Shown: positions 1-11,271 of the stretch, piece after piece
How the letters are laid out: the number at the start of each line of letters is the position of its first letter
How positions within the stretch are numbered: position 1 is the stretch's first letter
Assembly (NCBI GenBank): GCA_050480705.1
Contig: JBJHAX010000010.1
Coordinates: 3,423-67,422, forward strand
DNA from: JBJHAX01 sp050480705
GTDB lineage: Bacteria; Actinomycetota; Nitriliruptoria; Nitriliruptorales; Nitriliruptoraceae
Direction: 5' to 3'
DNA length: 64,000 nucleotides
Position numbers and translations under genes: made by a program
The notes under the pieces: generated by a model
Seen by the model: only the letters and a program-made list of their open reading frames with translations
Told to the model about the DNA's origin: nothing
Database searches by the model: none

Positions 1-136
1 CCAGCAGGCGCCCGTGACCGACGTGCGCGTCCGCCTGGACGGTCGGCCCACACACGTACATGCCGGCGCGTCCCTCGTCGCGAGGCTCGAAGGGGACTTC
101 GTCACGACGCAGCGTGTCGTAGAGCACCAGGGACAT
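1..136 (-). CDS. cysS: Cysteinyl-tRNA synthetase, N-terminal fragment
   Basis: Charges tRNA-Cys with cysteine in the cytoplasm. Only the first 45 codons lie in the window; the rest runs off the left edge. The translation begins MSLVLYDTLRRDEVPFEP and reaches MYVCGPTVQADAHVGHGR, the class I nucleotide-binding region with the Cys that binds zinc in CysS and the HIGH-like motif (HVGH). TVQ rather than TVY is usual for actinobacterial CysS. It starts 84 bp downstream of the ispF stop on the same strand, giving the common ispD-ispF-cysS order. The MshC ligase paralogue is less likely because its motif reads differently (CGITPYD). Confidence 0.9.
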   Translation of the reverse strand, partial: MSLVLYDTLRRDEVPFEPRDEGRAGMYVCGPTVQADAHVGHGRLL

Positions 137-220
137 CAGGACCGCCGTGACGGATTCGGATCGAGGGTGCCAGCGACGCTCGGCACTGCGGGCGAAGGCG
201 ACGCCGCACGGGCGGCAAGC

Positions 221-736
221 CTACCCACGCTGATCAGCCACAAGGCACGACGCGATCGCTGCGATCCCTTCGCGACGACCCACCGCGCCCAGTTCGTCGG
301 TGGTGGTGAGCTTGACCGACACCGCGTCGACGTCGACACCGAGCACCTGTGCGAGGTTGGACCGCATGAGGTCGCGGTAGGGCGCCAGCCGCGGGATCTG
401 GGCGATCACGGTCACGTCGACGTTGGCGACCCGCCAGTGGCGGGCCCGGACGTCGTCGACGACGAGCCGCAGCAGCTGCATCGAATCGGCGCCAGCAAGT
501 TCTGGGTCGTCGACACCGAAGCGCTCACCGAGGTCGCCCATCGCGAGCGCGCCGAGCAGCGCGTCGGCGAGCGCGTGGGCGACGACGTCGGCATCCGAGT
601 GACCTTCGAGCGCCGGCGCGTCGGGGATCGTCACACCGGCCAGCACGAGACGTCCGCTGGCGACACCGTCATGTGTGGCAGGGGCCACGAACGGGTGCAC
701 GTCGATGCCGTTGCCGATCCGGATCGGTGGCGTCAT
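221..736 (-). CDS. ispF: 2-C-methyl-D-erythritol 2,4-cyclodiphosphate synthase
   Basis: Fifth step of the MEP isoprenoid pathway: cyclises CDP-methylerythritol 2-phosphate and releases CMP. The 171-residue protein has the metal-binding DVH near the N terminus (GIDVHPF), the EGHSDADVVAHALADALLGAL block with the next ligand and substrate Asp, and the C-terminal KLTTTDELGAVGRREGI region that closes the nucleotide pocket. Length is slightly above the usual 155-160 because of a loop after DVHPF. The ATG overlaps the ispD stop by 4 bp (ATGA), so the two are translationally coupled. Trimeric cytosolic enzyme. Confidence 0.97.
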   Translation of the reverse strand: MTPPIRIGNGIDVHPFVAPATHDGVASGRLVLAGVTIPDAPALEGHSDADVVAHALADALLGALAMGDLGERFGVDDPELAGADSMQLLRLVVDDVRARHWRVANVDVTVIAQIPRLAPYRDLMRSNLAQVLGVDVDAVSVKLTTTDELGAVGRREGIAAIASCLVADQRG

Positions 737-1385
737 CCGCGTGCCGCCGCCAGCGCGTCGAGCAGCTCGAGGTCGTCACGCGTCGTGAGCTTGTGCGCCG
801 CCCACGACCCGGGCACGACCGCGATCTCGCCGGCGATCCTTCCCTCGGCCAGCGCACGCTCGACGAGCGCGAGCTCGTCGGTCACCTCTGCATCGTCGCG
901 CAACACGAGGTCGAGCACCTCGCGGAGAAACACCTGCGGTGTCTGCACGAGCGCGAGACCGTTTCGGTCGACCGTTGCCGTCACACGCTCACCCGCGACG
1001 TGCTTGAGCGTGTCGGCGACCTGCAGCGCAGGTGCGGACGCGACGACCGCGCCGGTGACAGCTCCGACGGCGCCGGCGATGACATGCGCGGGGGTCAGGG
1101 GACGTGCCGCATCATGGATCACGACGATGTCGGCGCCCTCGCCGAGCGCTGCGACGCCCGCTCGGACGCTGTCGTTGCGCGTCGCACCGCCGCTGACGAA
1201 CGTCGCCACCTNNNNNNNNNNTCGTGGGGATGGACGACGACGGGCGCCGGCAGCCCCGCTTCGAGGACCGCGGCGACGGCCCAGCTGACCAGGGAACGAC
1301 CGTGGAGCTCGACCAGCGCCTTGGGGCCGTCGGCACCCAGGCGTGTGCCGCTGCCAGCGGCGACGACGACGACACCGACGGCCAT
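733..1385 (-). CDS. ispD: 2-C-methyl-D-erythritol 4-phosphate cytidylyltransferase (interrupted by assembly gap)
   Basis: Third step of the MEP pathway: transfers CMP from CTP to methylerythritol 4-phosphate. The N-terminal 54 residues carry the nucleotide-binding loop VVVAAGSGTRLGADGPKA. After the gap, 158 residues carry VSGGATRNDSV, VVIHDAARPL and TPQVF, all IspD signatures. The two parts are in different frames if the ten Ns are taken literally. The true missing length must be 2 modulo 3, and comparison with about 230-residue actinobacterial IspD suggests roughly 10-20 lost residues. This is an assembly artefact, not a pseudogene. The ATG overlaps the PIN-TRAM stop by one base. Confidence 0.93.
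1212..1221. other. Assembly gap (10 N) inside ispD
   Basis: Ten consecutive Ns. The ispD frames on the two sides do not join across 10 bases, so the run is a placeholder rather than a measured length. Confidence 0.99.
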
Positions 1386-2503
1386 CAGGCCTTCTCGTCG
1401 TCGGAGGACACGATCCCGAACAGCATCCGTCCCTGGCGGTTCTGGACGATCGAGGTCAGTTCGACGGTGATGTTGAGACCGATCGAGTCGGCTCCCGCCT
1501 CGACGACGACCATGGTGCCGTCGTCGAGGTAGCCGATGCCCTGGCCGGCCTCGCGTCCCTTCTTGACCAGGCGCACGGCGACCTGCTCGCCGGGGAGCAC
1601 GGGCGGGCGGACGGCGTCGGCGAGCACATGCGGGTTGAGAACCCGGATCCCGGCGACCTCGGCGACCGAGGAGAGGTTGCCGTCAGCGGTGATGAGCGCC
1701 GCACGCCGGGTGCGTGCCAGCGTCGCGAGCTTCGCGTCGACGTCGGTCGCCGACGCGACGTCGTCGTCGGTGATCTCCATGGCGACCAGGCCGTCGTCCT
1801 TGAGGATCTGGACGGCGTTGAGGCCGCGTTGCCCGGCCCGGCGACGGTGCTCAGCGCCCGAATCGGCGAGCGCCTGGATCTCGTCCAGGACGAAGGTCGG
1901 CACGACCAGCGTCCCCTCCAGGTAGCCGCTGCGGGCGACCTCGACGATGCGTCCGTCGATCAGCGCGGACGCGTCGACGAGTTTGACGCCGCCGCCGCGC
2001 GACGGTGTGCTCACCTCCAGGCGTCCGCGCATTCCGACGAAGCGACCGAGATCGTGTCCCCGCACGGCACCCAGACGCCCCCCCGCGTAGGCGAGGACGA
2101 GGACGACGAGCAGCATCGCGGGCACGGTGAAGCGCTGGAAGGGCAGCAACAGCACCGGCAGGAGCAGGGTGATGCCAACGAACGCTCCGAGACCGGCACC
2201 GACGACAGACGCGACCAGGGTCACTGAGGGCACCTGATCGAGGCGAGCCGCCGCGGTGTCCACGTGCCGAACGACCCAGCGGCCGATCGCGCCACCGAAC
2301 AGATAGCCGACGAGGGCTCCCATCACCGAGGTGACGAGGCGGGTCTCTTCGGGGGAACCGAGTGCGAGCAGCACGTCGAGGCGTTCCCCAACGGTGTAGC
2401 CGCCTCCGGTGAGTGCGAGGACGACGAACAGGCGAAGCAACTCGGCCACGACCGTGGCTGTACGTGTAGGCGTGCGTCTCGGTGCCGGCCGGCCGGTGGG
2501 CAC
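1385..2503 (-). CDS. PIN-TRAM domain membrane protein (YacL-like)
   Basis: Integral membrane protein of 372 residues. It has about four hydrophobic segments in the first 150 residues (around 18-36, 58-75, 95-120 and 128-146), then a PIN nuclease-like domain from about 175 (KLVDASALIDGRI, with conserved acidic residues DAS, DEIQ, TDVDAKL and TADGNL), and a C-terminal TRAM domain (PGEQVAVRLVKKGREAGQGIGYLDDGTMVVVE). This is the YacL/PIN-TRAM family found next to carD and ispD in Actinobacteria and Firmicutes. RNA binding or cleavage is likely from the domains, but the substrate is unknown. It uses a GTG start 38 bp after carD and overlaps ispD by one base. Confidence 0.9.
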   Translation of the reverse strand: MPTGRPAPRRTPTRTATVVAELLRLFVVLALTGGGYTVGERLDVLLALGSPEETRLVTSVMGALVGYLFGGAIGRWVVRHVDTAAARLDQVPSVTLVASVVGAGLGAFVGITLLLPVLLLPFQRFTVPAMLLVVLVLAYAGGRLGAVRGHDLGRFVGMRGRLEVSTPSRGGGVKLVDASALIDGRIVEVARSGYLEGTLVVPTFVLDEIQALADSGAEHRRRAGQRGLNAVQILKDDGLVAMEITDDDVASATDVDAKLATLARTRRAALITADGNLSSVAEVAGIRVLNPHVLADAVRPPVLPGEQVAVRLVKKGREAGQGIGYLDDGTMVVVEAGADSIGLNITVELTSIVQNRQGRMLFGIVSSDDEKA

Positions 2504-2541
2504 CGACGTCGACGGGGGGCTCGCGCCGCCGACCGGGGTCG

Positions 2542-3033
2542 TCAGGCCTGCGCCTCGGCGAGCGTCTGCTCGACGAGCTCCTCAGCCTGCTCCTCGTCCT
2601 TCTTGATCGCGACCGCGAGCTCGGAGAGCAGGATCTGCTTCGCCTTGGTCAGCATGCGCTTCTCACCGGCCGAAAGCCCTTTGTCCTTCTCGCGCGTCGC
2701 AAGGTTCCTGACCACCTCAGCGACCTGGTAGATGTCGCCGGAACGCAGCTTCTCGTAGTTGGCTTTGAAGCGGCGCGACCAGTTGCCGGCGGCCTTGCCT
2801 TCCGGCTGGCGCAGCACGGCCAGCACCTCTTCGACCTGCTTCTTCGAAACGACGTTGCGGATCCCGACTTCCTCACACGAGTCGGCCGGAACCATCAGCG
2901 TCAGGTCTCCGTAGGTGAGCCGCAAGACGAGGTATTCGCAGGATTCCCCCTTGAGTTCCCGTTCCTCTTTGCGCTCGATGACCGCTGCCCCGTGATGCGG
3001 ATAGACGACCGTGTCGCCGACGCTGTAGGCCAT
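2542..3033 (-). CDS. carD: CarD-family RNA polymerase-binding transcription regulator
   Basis: 163-residue global regulator that binds the RNA polymerase beta subunit and stabilises open promoter complexes. Residues 1-70 form the Tudor-like RNAP-interacting domain (MAYSVGDTVVYPHHGAAVIE). The helical C-terminal DNA-binding domain contains GNWSRRFKANYEKL, with the conserved Trp that wedges into the upstream edge of the bubble in mycobacterial CarD. The ATG at 3033 was chosen because GAGGAG lies 9 nt upstream and the family begins at this point; a longer reading to 3078 adds 15 residues without similarity. It heads the carD, PIN-TRAM, ispD, ispF, cysS gene string. Confidence 0.95.
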   Translation of the reverse strand: MAYSVGDTVVYPHHGAAVIERKEERELKGESCEYLVLRLTYGDLTLMVPADSCEEVGIRNVVSKKQVEEVLAVLRQPEGKAAGNWSRRFKANYEKLRSGDIYQVAEVVRNLATREKDKGLSAGEKRMLTKAKQILLSELAVAIKKDEEQAEELVEQTLAEAQA

Positions 3034-3202
3034 GGACTGATGCTCCTCGCGCAACGATCCCCGACGTGACGGCATCATGACGTCGGGTGTGGTCGGACAC
3101 GCACACGCCGTACAGTTGCTGCTCGGAGTCGCGTTTGCGAATGACGCGCACGGCGCGGCCGGACATTGGCCGACGGTACCACAGCCCCTTACGGGGCCTC
3201 AA

Positions 3203-3230
3203 CCGGGTTCGAAGCGCGCTTCGAACCCGG
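3203..3230 (-). terminator. Perfect 28-bp palindrome downstream of disA
   Basis: The half-site CCGGGTTCGAAGCG is followed immediately by its exact reverse complement. A shorter GCCCC/GGGGC hairpin with a TTAC loop sits next to it at 3184-3197. The palindrome starts 15 bp beyond the disA stop and lies upstream of carD, so it most likely ends disA transcription. No T tract follows, so it would be a GC-rich non-canonical terminator. A dimeric-protein operator cannot be excluded. Confidence 0.6.
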
Positions 3231-3244
3231 CCGGCCCGCGCAGC

Positions 3245-4312
3245 TCACACGTAGCGGTCCAGCAGGCTCGCCTCGGCCAGCCGGCGCAGGCCGTCCTGGA
3301 TGGTGCGTGCGCGCGCCCCGCCGACACCCTCGACGTCGTCGAGTTCGGCGATCGAGGCCTCCATCACACGTGGCAGGGTGCCGAACGCATCGACAAGGCG
3401 GTCCACGACCGTGGCGGGAAGACGCGGGATCCGCGACAACAACCGGTAGCCGCGTGGGGTGACCTGCCGCTCGAGCGCGTCGCTGTCGAACGCCAACATG
3501 GCGGCGACCCGGCCGGTGTCGAGCAGCTCGTCGGTGCCCAGCTCCGCGACGTCCTCGAGGACACGGCCGATCCTGCGCCGGCGATCGGCCAGGTAGTCGC
3601 GTACGACCAGTTCGCGCTCGTCGGCGACCGAGGACACGAGTTCGTCGAGCTGCAGCTGGATCAGACGGCCTTCGGTGCCGAGCTCGATGACATGGTCCTC
3701 GACCTCCTCGGCGATGCGGCGCATCATCTCCGCGCGCTGCAGCGTGAGGACGACGTCGCGGACGGTCACCGCATCCTCGACCTCGCGGGCGGACAGGACC
3801 GCTGCGACTTCGTCGAGCCGCACCCGGTAGCGCTCGAGGGTCGACAGCGCCTGGTTAGCCCGCACGAGAAGTGTCGGGACTTCCTCGAGAACGTACTTGT
3901 CGACACCGTGGTAGACCGTGACCACGCCCATCGACTCGGAAACCGCGATGATCGCCTGCCCGGTCTCACGCGCCGCCCGCTCCGCAGAACGGTGACGCGT
4001 CCCCGTTTCGGACGTCTCGATCGAAGGGTCGGGCACGAGCTGGACGTTCGCGCGCAGGATCCGCTCCGCCTGCCCGTCGAGAACCAGCGCACCGTCCATC
4101 TTCGCCAGCTCGGCCACGTGCTGTGCGGTCGCAGCGGTATCGATCGAGAAGCCGCCGGAGAGAAGCGGTGCGATTTCGGGCGTGGAACCGATGGCCATCA
4201 TCGTGCCCCGGTCGGCACGGATGATGCGTTCGATGCCTTCGCGCAACTCGGTTCCGGGCGCGAGCAGGGACAAGACCCGCCGGCGTTCACCGTCGCGTCG
4301 GATCTCCACCAC
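3245..4312 (-). CDS. disA: DNA integrity scanning diadenylate cyclase
   Basis: Makes cyclic di-AMP from two ATP and scans DNA for damage. The N-terminal DAC domain carries the catalytic DGA at residues 73-75 (KMDGALVLD) and RHRSAER at about 106-112. A helical linker follows, then a C-terminal helix-hairpin-helix DNA-binding domain (MEASIAELDDVEGVGGARARTIQDGL). The 355-residue length is typical. It uses a GTG start with GAGGAGG about 8 nt upstream. radA, which normally precedes disA in Actinobacteria, is absent; the 164 bp upstream (4313-4476) show no gene. Confidence 0.97.
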   Translation of the reverse strand: MVEIRRDGERRRVLSLLAPGTELREGIERIIRADRGTMMAIGSTPEIAPLLSGGFSIDTAATAQHVAELAKMDGALVLDGQAERILRANVQLVPDPSIETSETGTRHRSAERAARETGQAIIAVSESMGVVTVYHGVDKYVLEEVPTLLVRANQALSTLERYRVRLDEVAAVLSAREVEDAVTVRDVVLTLQRAEMMRRIAEEVEDHVIELGTEGRLIQLQLDELVSSVADERELVVRDYLADRRRRIGRVLEDVAELGTDELLDTGRVAAMLAFDSDALERQVTPRGYRLLSRIPRLPATVVDRLVDAFGTLPRVMEASIAELDDVEGVGGARARTIQDGLRRLAEASLLDRYV

Positions 4313-4476
4313 CGGGCGTCCTCCTCGCCCGCGTCGACCGCGTCCCCTCTGCGGCTGAACACGGCTGTGCGCATCGCCGTCGGCAGCCTACATGTGGCGC
4401 GTCGACCAGCCGTGGAAGTGCCACGTCGTCCACCGGCACCGTCGCGTCGCGCCTGCGATGCCCGCCAGGCGCGGGG

Positions 4477-5835
4477 TCACCGCGCCTGCAGCCATGCCAC
4501 GATGTGTTCCGAAGGAGTCGACGACCCGAAGGCGTCGATGCGTTGCGCGCTGGCGCGCACGGCGTCGAGGAACGCCTCGTGTCCACCACGCTCGGGGTCC
4601 TCCAGCGTTGCGGTTGCGTGCATCAGTACGAGACGCGCTTCCCGGCCGTCGGGTTTCACCCTCAGGACGCGCCCGAGCCGTTGCACCAGCTGACGCCGGG
4701 TCCGGAAGGCCGCGAGCACGACGGCGACGTCCGCATCGGGAACGTCGATCCCTTCGTCGAGCACCCGGGGCGCGACCAACGCTTCGATCTCGCCGCGTCG
4801 GAACAACGCGAGCCGGATGCGACGCCGGTCGCGCTCCAGATCGCCGTGCAGCGTCTCGGCGGCGACGCCGGCGGCGACCAGGCGCGCCGCCAGCTGGTCG
4901 GCCTGGTCGATGGTGTCGGTGAACGCGAGCGTGCGCCGGCCGACCAGGGCGGGCGCGAGGGAACCCGCGCGGTCGAGTTTGTGCCGGCAGGTCGCCGCGA
5001 GCGCACGGCGTTCGCGCACCCGGGCGAGATACTCGCGGCACGAGCGCACCTGCGGGGTGTCGCCGGACCCCCTGTCGGCCTGGGCGACGACCGACGCGGC
5101 GGCGGCCAGCAGCTTGCGAGGTTCACGCGGCATGCCGAGCGGACCGATCAGCTCACGATGCAGCGCGCGCACCCTGGCGTCGGTTGCCTCGTACGAGGCT
5201 CGTTCGTCGTCAGCGAGATCGACACCGACGGTGGCGAGCGAGAACGGCGCGATCGTGCCGTCCGTGGCGGCGCTCGCGAAGTCGTAGCGGTGGACGACCC
5301 CGCCGAAATAGGGTTCGAGCACGTCGACGAGCCCGTCGTCGGCACGCTCGTAGGTCGCGGTGAGCGCGAGCCGGAAGTCGAAATCGTCGCGCAGCGCTTC
5401 CGCCCATGTCGGCGCGCCGTACCGGTGGGCCTCGTCGGCGACGAGCAGCCCGGGGACGCCTGCGGGCAGGTCAACGGGAACTTGCGCGGCGGTGTGGGGG
5501 GTTGCGACCACCACCTCGTGGGAGAACAGGTCGTCGTCGTGGCCTCCGCCCAGCCTTCCGATGCGGCGGTCGGCGAACGCCGCGCGAAGCTCACGCACCC
5601 ACTGCTGCTGCAACTCGAGCGTGGGGACGAGGACGAGCGCGCGGCCGCCGCGGTCCACGATCAGGCGCAACGCCGCAAGCGCCAGCCGGGTCTTGCCGGT
5701 GCCGGTGACCGCCTCGACCACACCCCGTCCGGACTCGCTCCACGCGGCCAGCGCTTCGGCCTGCCAGGCGCGCAGGTCAAGCGTCGCAAGATGCGCACGC
5801 GTCGTGTCGTGGCCGGCGCCCTCAGCTCGGCTCAC
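4477..5835 (-). CDS. DEAH-box helicase (SF2, XPB/SSL2-like)
   Basis: ATP-dependent nucleic acid helicase of 452 residues. Motif I is TGTGKT (about 43-48), motif II is ADEAHRYGAP, motif III is LTATYER, and the C-terminal RecA lobe ends with RRQLVQRLGRVLR (motif VI). The LRAWQAEAL block at the N terminus resembles the Q-like motif of XPB/SSL2-related bacterial helicases. The GTG start overlaps the mutY stop by 4 bp (GTGA), so helicase, mutY and the DtxR-type gene form one unit, consistent with a repair role, although the substrate is unknown. Confidence 0.85.
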   Translation of the reverse strand: MSRAEGAGHDTTRAHLATLDLRAWQAEALAAWSESGRGVVEAVTGTGKTRLALAALRLIVDRGGRALVLVPTLELQQQWVRELRAAFADRRIGRLGGGHDDDLFSHEVVVATPHTAAQVPVDLPAGVPGLLVADEAHRYGAPTWAEALRDDFDFRLALTATYERADDGLVDVLEPYFGGVVHRYDFASAATDGTIAPFSLATVGVDLADDERASYEATDARVRALHRELIGPLGMPREPRKLLAAAASVVAQADRGSGDTPQVRSCREYLARVRERRALAATCRHKLDRAGSLAPALVGRRTLAFTDTIDQADQLAARLVAAGVAAETLHGDLERDRRRIRLALFRRGEIEALVAPRVLDEGIDVPDADVAVVLAAFRTRRQLVQRLGRVLRVKPDGREARLVLMHATATLEDPERGGHEAFLDAVRASAQRIDAFGSSTPSEHIVAWLQAR

Positions 5836-6728
5836 GCCTCGTCGCCGCCTGGCAGGGTGAGTTTGCCTCCGTCGTAGCGCGCAAGGCCGTCGGCGACGAG
5901 GCTGTCGGCGATTCGCCGCGCACGCACAGCGTCATCGGGCCACCCGGCGGTATGGGCGATCCGGTCGACGTCGACGGGTCCGCGCCGCAACGCATCCACG
6001 AGCCTGCCCCTGCCCTGGCGATCGGAGCCCTGGAAGCGCGACTGGGGGCCTGACACGCCCGAGGTTCGATGAGCGGGGTCCGGGGCAGCAAATCCCTCGC
6101 CTGCCCAGGCACAGCCGTCGAGGATCGGGCAGTCGTCACATCGGGGCGATGTGCCCACACACCAGCGCGCGCCGATGTCGAGCACCGCCTGGTTCCACGC
6201 CCACCCGTGCCCGGGCGGCACCGACGCGTCGGCGGCACGCTGCGCCTCGCTGGCTGTGAGGCGCCGGCCGGAGACGGCGCGCGCCAGCACCCGCGCGGCG
6301 TTGGTGTCGACGACGCCGTGATCCTGTTCGAACGCGAAGGCGAGAACGGCACGTGCCGTGTAGGGGCCGACGCCCGGTATCGCGAGCAGATCCTCGAGTG
6401 TGTCCGGAAGCCGTCCTGCGTGCCGGTCGACGACGTGGCGGGCCGCCTGGTGGAGGCGCACGGCACGCTGGTTGTAGCCAAGCCCCTCCCACCGGCGGAT
6501 GATCTCGGCGACCGGCACGGCCGCGCAGTCGGACGGTGTCGGCAGATCGGCGAGAAACGACTGCCACCGGGGCACCACACGTTCGACCTGTGTCTGCTGG
6601 AGCATGACCTCGGCGACGAGGATCGCCCACGGGTCGCGGGTGTGGCGCCACGGCAGATCGCGCAACTCATGTTGCGCCCACGCGAGCAACATGGCCGTCA
6701 GGGACGTCGCGGTCGGAGGACGCGTCAA
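5832..6728 (-). CDS. mutY: A/G-specific adenine DNA glycosylase
   Basis: Removes adenine mispaired with 8-oxoguanine. The helix-hairpin-helix region is LLAIPGVGPYTARAVLAFAF. The catalytic Asp lies in VVDTNAARVLARA, and the 4Fe-4S motif C-X6-C-X2-C-X5-C is complete (CVGTSPRCDDCPILDGC). The C terminus is the short actinobacterial form without a clear NUDIX-like domain, about 298 residues. The start was placed at TTG 6728, which overlaps the DtxR-gene stop (TTGA) like the other junctions here. An ATG at 6692 would give 286 residues with no good ribosome binding site. Confidence 0.93.
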   Translation of the reverse strand: MTRPPTATSLTAMLLAWAQHELRDLPWRHTRDPWAILVAEVMLQQTQVERVVPRWQSFLADLPTPSDCAAVPVAEIIRRWEGLGYNQRAVRLHQAARHVVDRHAGRLPDTLEDLLAIPGVGPYTARAVLAFAFEQDHGVVDTNAARVLARAVSGRRLTASEAQRAADASVPPGHGWAWNQAVLDIGARWCVGTSPRCDDCPILDGCAWAGEGFAAPDPAHRTSGVSGPQSRFQGSDRQGRGRLVDALRRGPVDVDRIAHTAGWPDDAVRARRIADSLVADGLARYDGGKLTLPGGDEA

Positions 6729-7378
6729 GGCCGCGTGACGTACACCAGGCGCGCAGCGTCGGCGCTGAGCCCGACGCGAGTGTCCCCGTGTTCGAGCACG
6801 ACTTCGCCGTCGATGTGGGTGACCGTCACGACGCTGCCGGCGAGGAGACCGTGGTCGTAGAGCGTCTGGACGACATCGCCGTCGCTCTGCAGCGACTCGG
6901 ACAACGAATGCAGGCGGACGCGACCGTTGGGCACCTCTGCCAGCGGGCTGATCTCGTCGGCCTCGCTGCCAGCCCCCGGGATGGGGTTGCCGTACGGGCT
7001 GGTGGTGGGGTTGCCGAGCAGTTCGGCGAGCTTCTCTTCGACCCGGTCCGAGATGACGTGCTCCCAGCGGCACGCCTCCTCGTGGATGTAGCGGGGGTCG
7101 AGGCCGATGACGTCGGCGAGCAGACGCTCCGCGAGGCGGTGCTTGCGCATCACGTGGGTGGCCTTCGCGCGCCCCTTCTCGGTGAGTTCGACCGTGCGGT
7201 CCGCCGCCAGGCGCAGCAGACCCTGCTCCTCGAGGCGCGTCACGCCCTCGGAGATCGACGGCGCGGACAAGCCCAGGCGCTCGGACAACCGGGCACGCAG
7301 CGCGGGGATGCCTTCTTCCTCGAGTTCGAGGACCGTCCGCAGGTACATCTCCGTCGAGTCGATGAGATCGTGCGCCAC
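6725..7378 (-). CDS. DtxR/IdeR-family metal-dependent repressor
   Basis: Iron- or manganese-sensing repressor of 217 residues. An N-terminal winged helix (LSERLGLSAPSISEGVTRLEEQGLL) is followed by the dimerisation domain. The metal ligands of IdeR are matched: Met11, His80, Glu84, His99, Cys103, Glu106 and His107. A C-terminal FeoA/SH3-like domain (NGRVRLHSLSESLQ to the end) is present, as in full-length IdeR. Keeping Cys103 favours the iron-responsive DtxR/IdeR type over MntR. It uses a GTG start with GGAGG 9 nt upstream. The 85-bp divergent gap to the oxidoreductase may hold its operator; I could not pick out a clear box. Confidence 0.88.
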   Translation of the reverse strand: MAHDLIDSTEMYLRTVLELEEEGIPALRARLSERLGLSAPSISEGVTRLEEQGLLRLAADRTVELTEKGRAKATHVMRKHRLAERLLADVIGLDPRYIHEEACRWEHVISDRVEEKLAELLGNPTTSPYGNPIPGAGSEADEISPLAEVPNGRVRLHSLSESLQSDGDVVQTLYDHGLLAGSVVTVTHIDGEVVLEHGDTRVGLSADAARLVYVTRP

Positions 7379-7463
7379 CTGGCCACCTCCCCTATCGCAC
7401 CGAGACTACCTGCGCCCGATACGGTCGGAGCGGCCAGCAACCGCCGCCGCCGAGGACTGCAGG

Positions 7464-8684
7464 ATGCGACGCTCGTCTCGACTTCGTGGCCGTCGCACGG
7501 CCGAGTCGGACCTGATCGCGATCCGCACGCTGGGCACGGCTGCCGACGCTCCGCTGCGCCGCACCCCGTCGCCGGTCTGGAACGACCTCGCGGGACTCGC
7601 GCCGCCGTATCCCGAGCTCGACGGCACCGTGCAGGCCGACGTGTGCGTGATCGGACTCGGCGCGGCCGGTCTGTCCGCCGTTCTCCACCTCGCCGACCAG
7701 GGGGTGGACGTCGTCGGTCTCGAGTCCGGTCCGGTGGGAGGCGGCGCGTCGAGCCGTAACGCCGGCTTTCTGCTCGCCGGGCTCGCCCCGTTCCATCACG
7801 ACCTGATCGAGGTGGTGGGGCGCCAGCGCGCGATCGATCTCTACCAGGTCACGCGCGACGAACTCGCCCGCATGCGGGACGACACACCACCGGGAACTCG
7901 ATGGACGGGCAGCGTGAGGATGGCCGCGACCGACGTCGAAGCACGCGACTGCGCCCGCCAGTACGAGGTGATGCGCCGGGACGGTCTGCCGGTGGAACGC
8001 TACGAGTCCGACACCGGGGTCGGCCTGTACTTCCCCGAGGACGGCGTCTTCCAGCCGACGGTACGGGTGCGCTGGATGGCCGACCGGGCACGTGACCGGG
8101 GCGCGCGACTGTACGCCTACACCGAAGCGCAGCACGTCGGCGAGCGCGACGTGAGCACCGCGACCGGCGAAGTGCGTTGCCGTGCGGTCATCGTCGCGGT
8201 CGACGGCGGGCTCGAACGCATCGTGCCCGCGCTCGACGGTGTGGTCCGCACCGCGCGCGCACAGATGCTCGCGACGGCCCCCACCGACGAGGTCCGCCTC
8301 CCGCTGCCTGTCTACAGCCGCTGGGGCTACGACTACTGGCAGCAGCTGCCCGACGGGCGCATCGTGCTCGGCGGCGGCCGTGACCACGGCGGTGACGCCG
8401 AGTGGACGCTCAGGACACGCCCGACCAAGACCGTGCAACGCATGCTCGACGAGTTGCTGCGCGAACGCCTCGGAGTGCGTGACGCGCCGGTGACCCACCG
8501 CTGGGCCGGCTCGATCGGGTTCACCGCGGACGGCCTGCCACGCATCGCCCGCATGGGGCGCTCCACGATCGCGATCGGCGGCTACAACGGCACCGGCAAC
8601 GTCATCGGGCCGATGCTGGGGCGTGCAGCCGCTGACCTGGCGATGGGCCGCCCGTCGGCACTCGTGGAGCTGCTGAGCACCTGA
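7464..8684 (+). CDS. FAD-dependent oxidoreductase, D-amino-acid oxidase/dehydrogenase type
   Basis: 406 residues. The N-terminal dinucleotide-binding fold has VCVIGLGAAGLSAVLHL followed by GLESGPVGGGASSRNAGFLLAGL, typical of the DAO superfamily (glycine oxidase, gamma-glutamylputrescine oxidase, D-amino-acid dehydrogenase). The C-terminal FAD contact is GYNGTGNVIGPMLGR. The ATG at 7464 has GAGG 8 nt upstream; in-frame sequence further left overlaps the divergent DtxR-type gene and is antisense to it. The substrate is probably an amine or amino acid but cannot be named. It is convergent with clpC. Confidence 0.8.
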   Translation: MRRSSRLRGRRTAESDLIAIRTLGTAADAPLRRTPSPVWNDLAGLAPPYPELDGTVQADVCVIGLGAAGLSAVLHLADQGVDVVGLESGPVGGGASSRNAGFLLAGLAPFHHDLIEVVGRQRAIDLYQVTRDELARMRDDTPPGTRWTGSVRMAATDVEARDCARQYEVMRRDGLPVERYESDTGVGLYFPEDGVFQPTVRVRWMADRARDRGARLYAYTEAQHVGERDVSTATGEVRCRAVIVAVDGGLERIVPALDGVVRTARAQMLATAPTDEVRLPLPVYSRWGYDYWQQLPDGRIVLGGGRDHGGDAEWTLRTRPTKTVQRMLDELLRERLGVRDAPVTHRWAGSIGFTADGLPRIARMGRSTIAIGGYNGTGNVIGPMLGRAAADLAMGRPSALVELLST

Positions 8685-8715
8685 GGCAGCTCACGGCCCG
8701 CGCGCCGGCTGCCTC
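8683..8715. terminator. Stem-loop between convergent oxidoreductase and clpC
   Basis: GAGGCAGC at 8683-8690 pairs perfectly with GCTGCCTC at 8708-8715 across a 17-nt GC-rich loop. It begins at the stop codon of the plus-strand gene and lies 31 bp beyond the clpC stop. It probably serves both convergent genes; there is no U tract. Confidence 0.45.
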
Positions 8716-8745
8716 GGCGAGAGGCTGCCGCTCGCTCGGACCGGT

Positions 8746-11271
<2,526 letters not shown>

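Noticed and set aside
14..1288. Long plus-strand open frame over ispF/ispD
   Set aside because: Arg/Asp-rich antisense shadow typical of high-GC DNA; the minus strand encodes clear IspF and IspD.
3077..4693. 538-codon plus-strand frame over disA
   Set aside because: No family features and fully antisense to DisA, whose motifs are complete.
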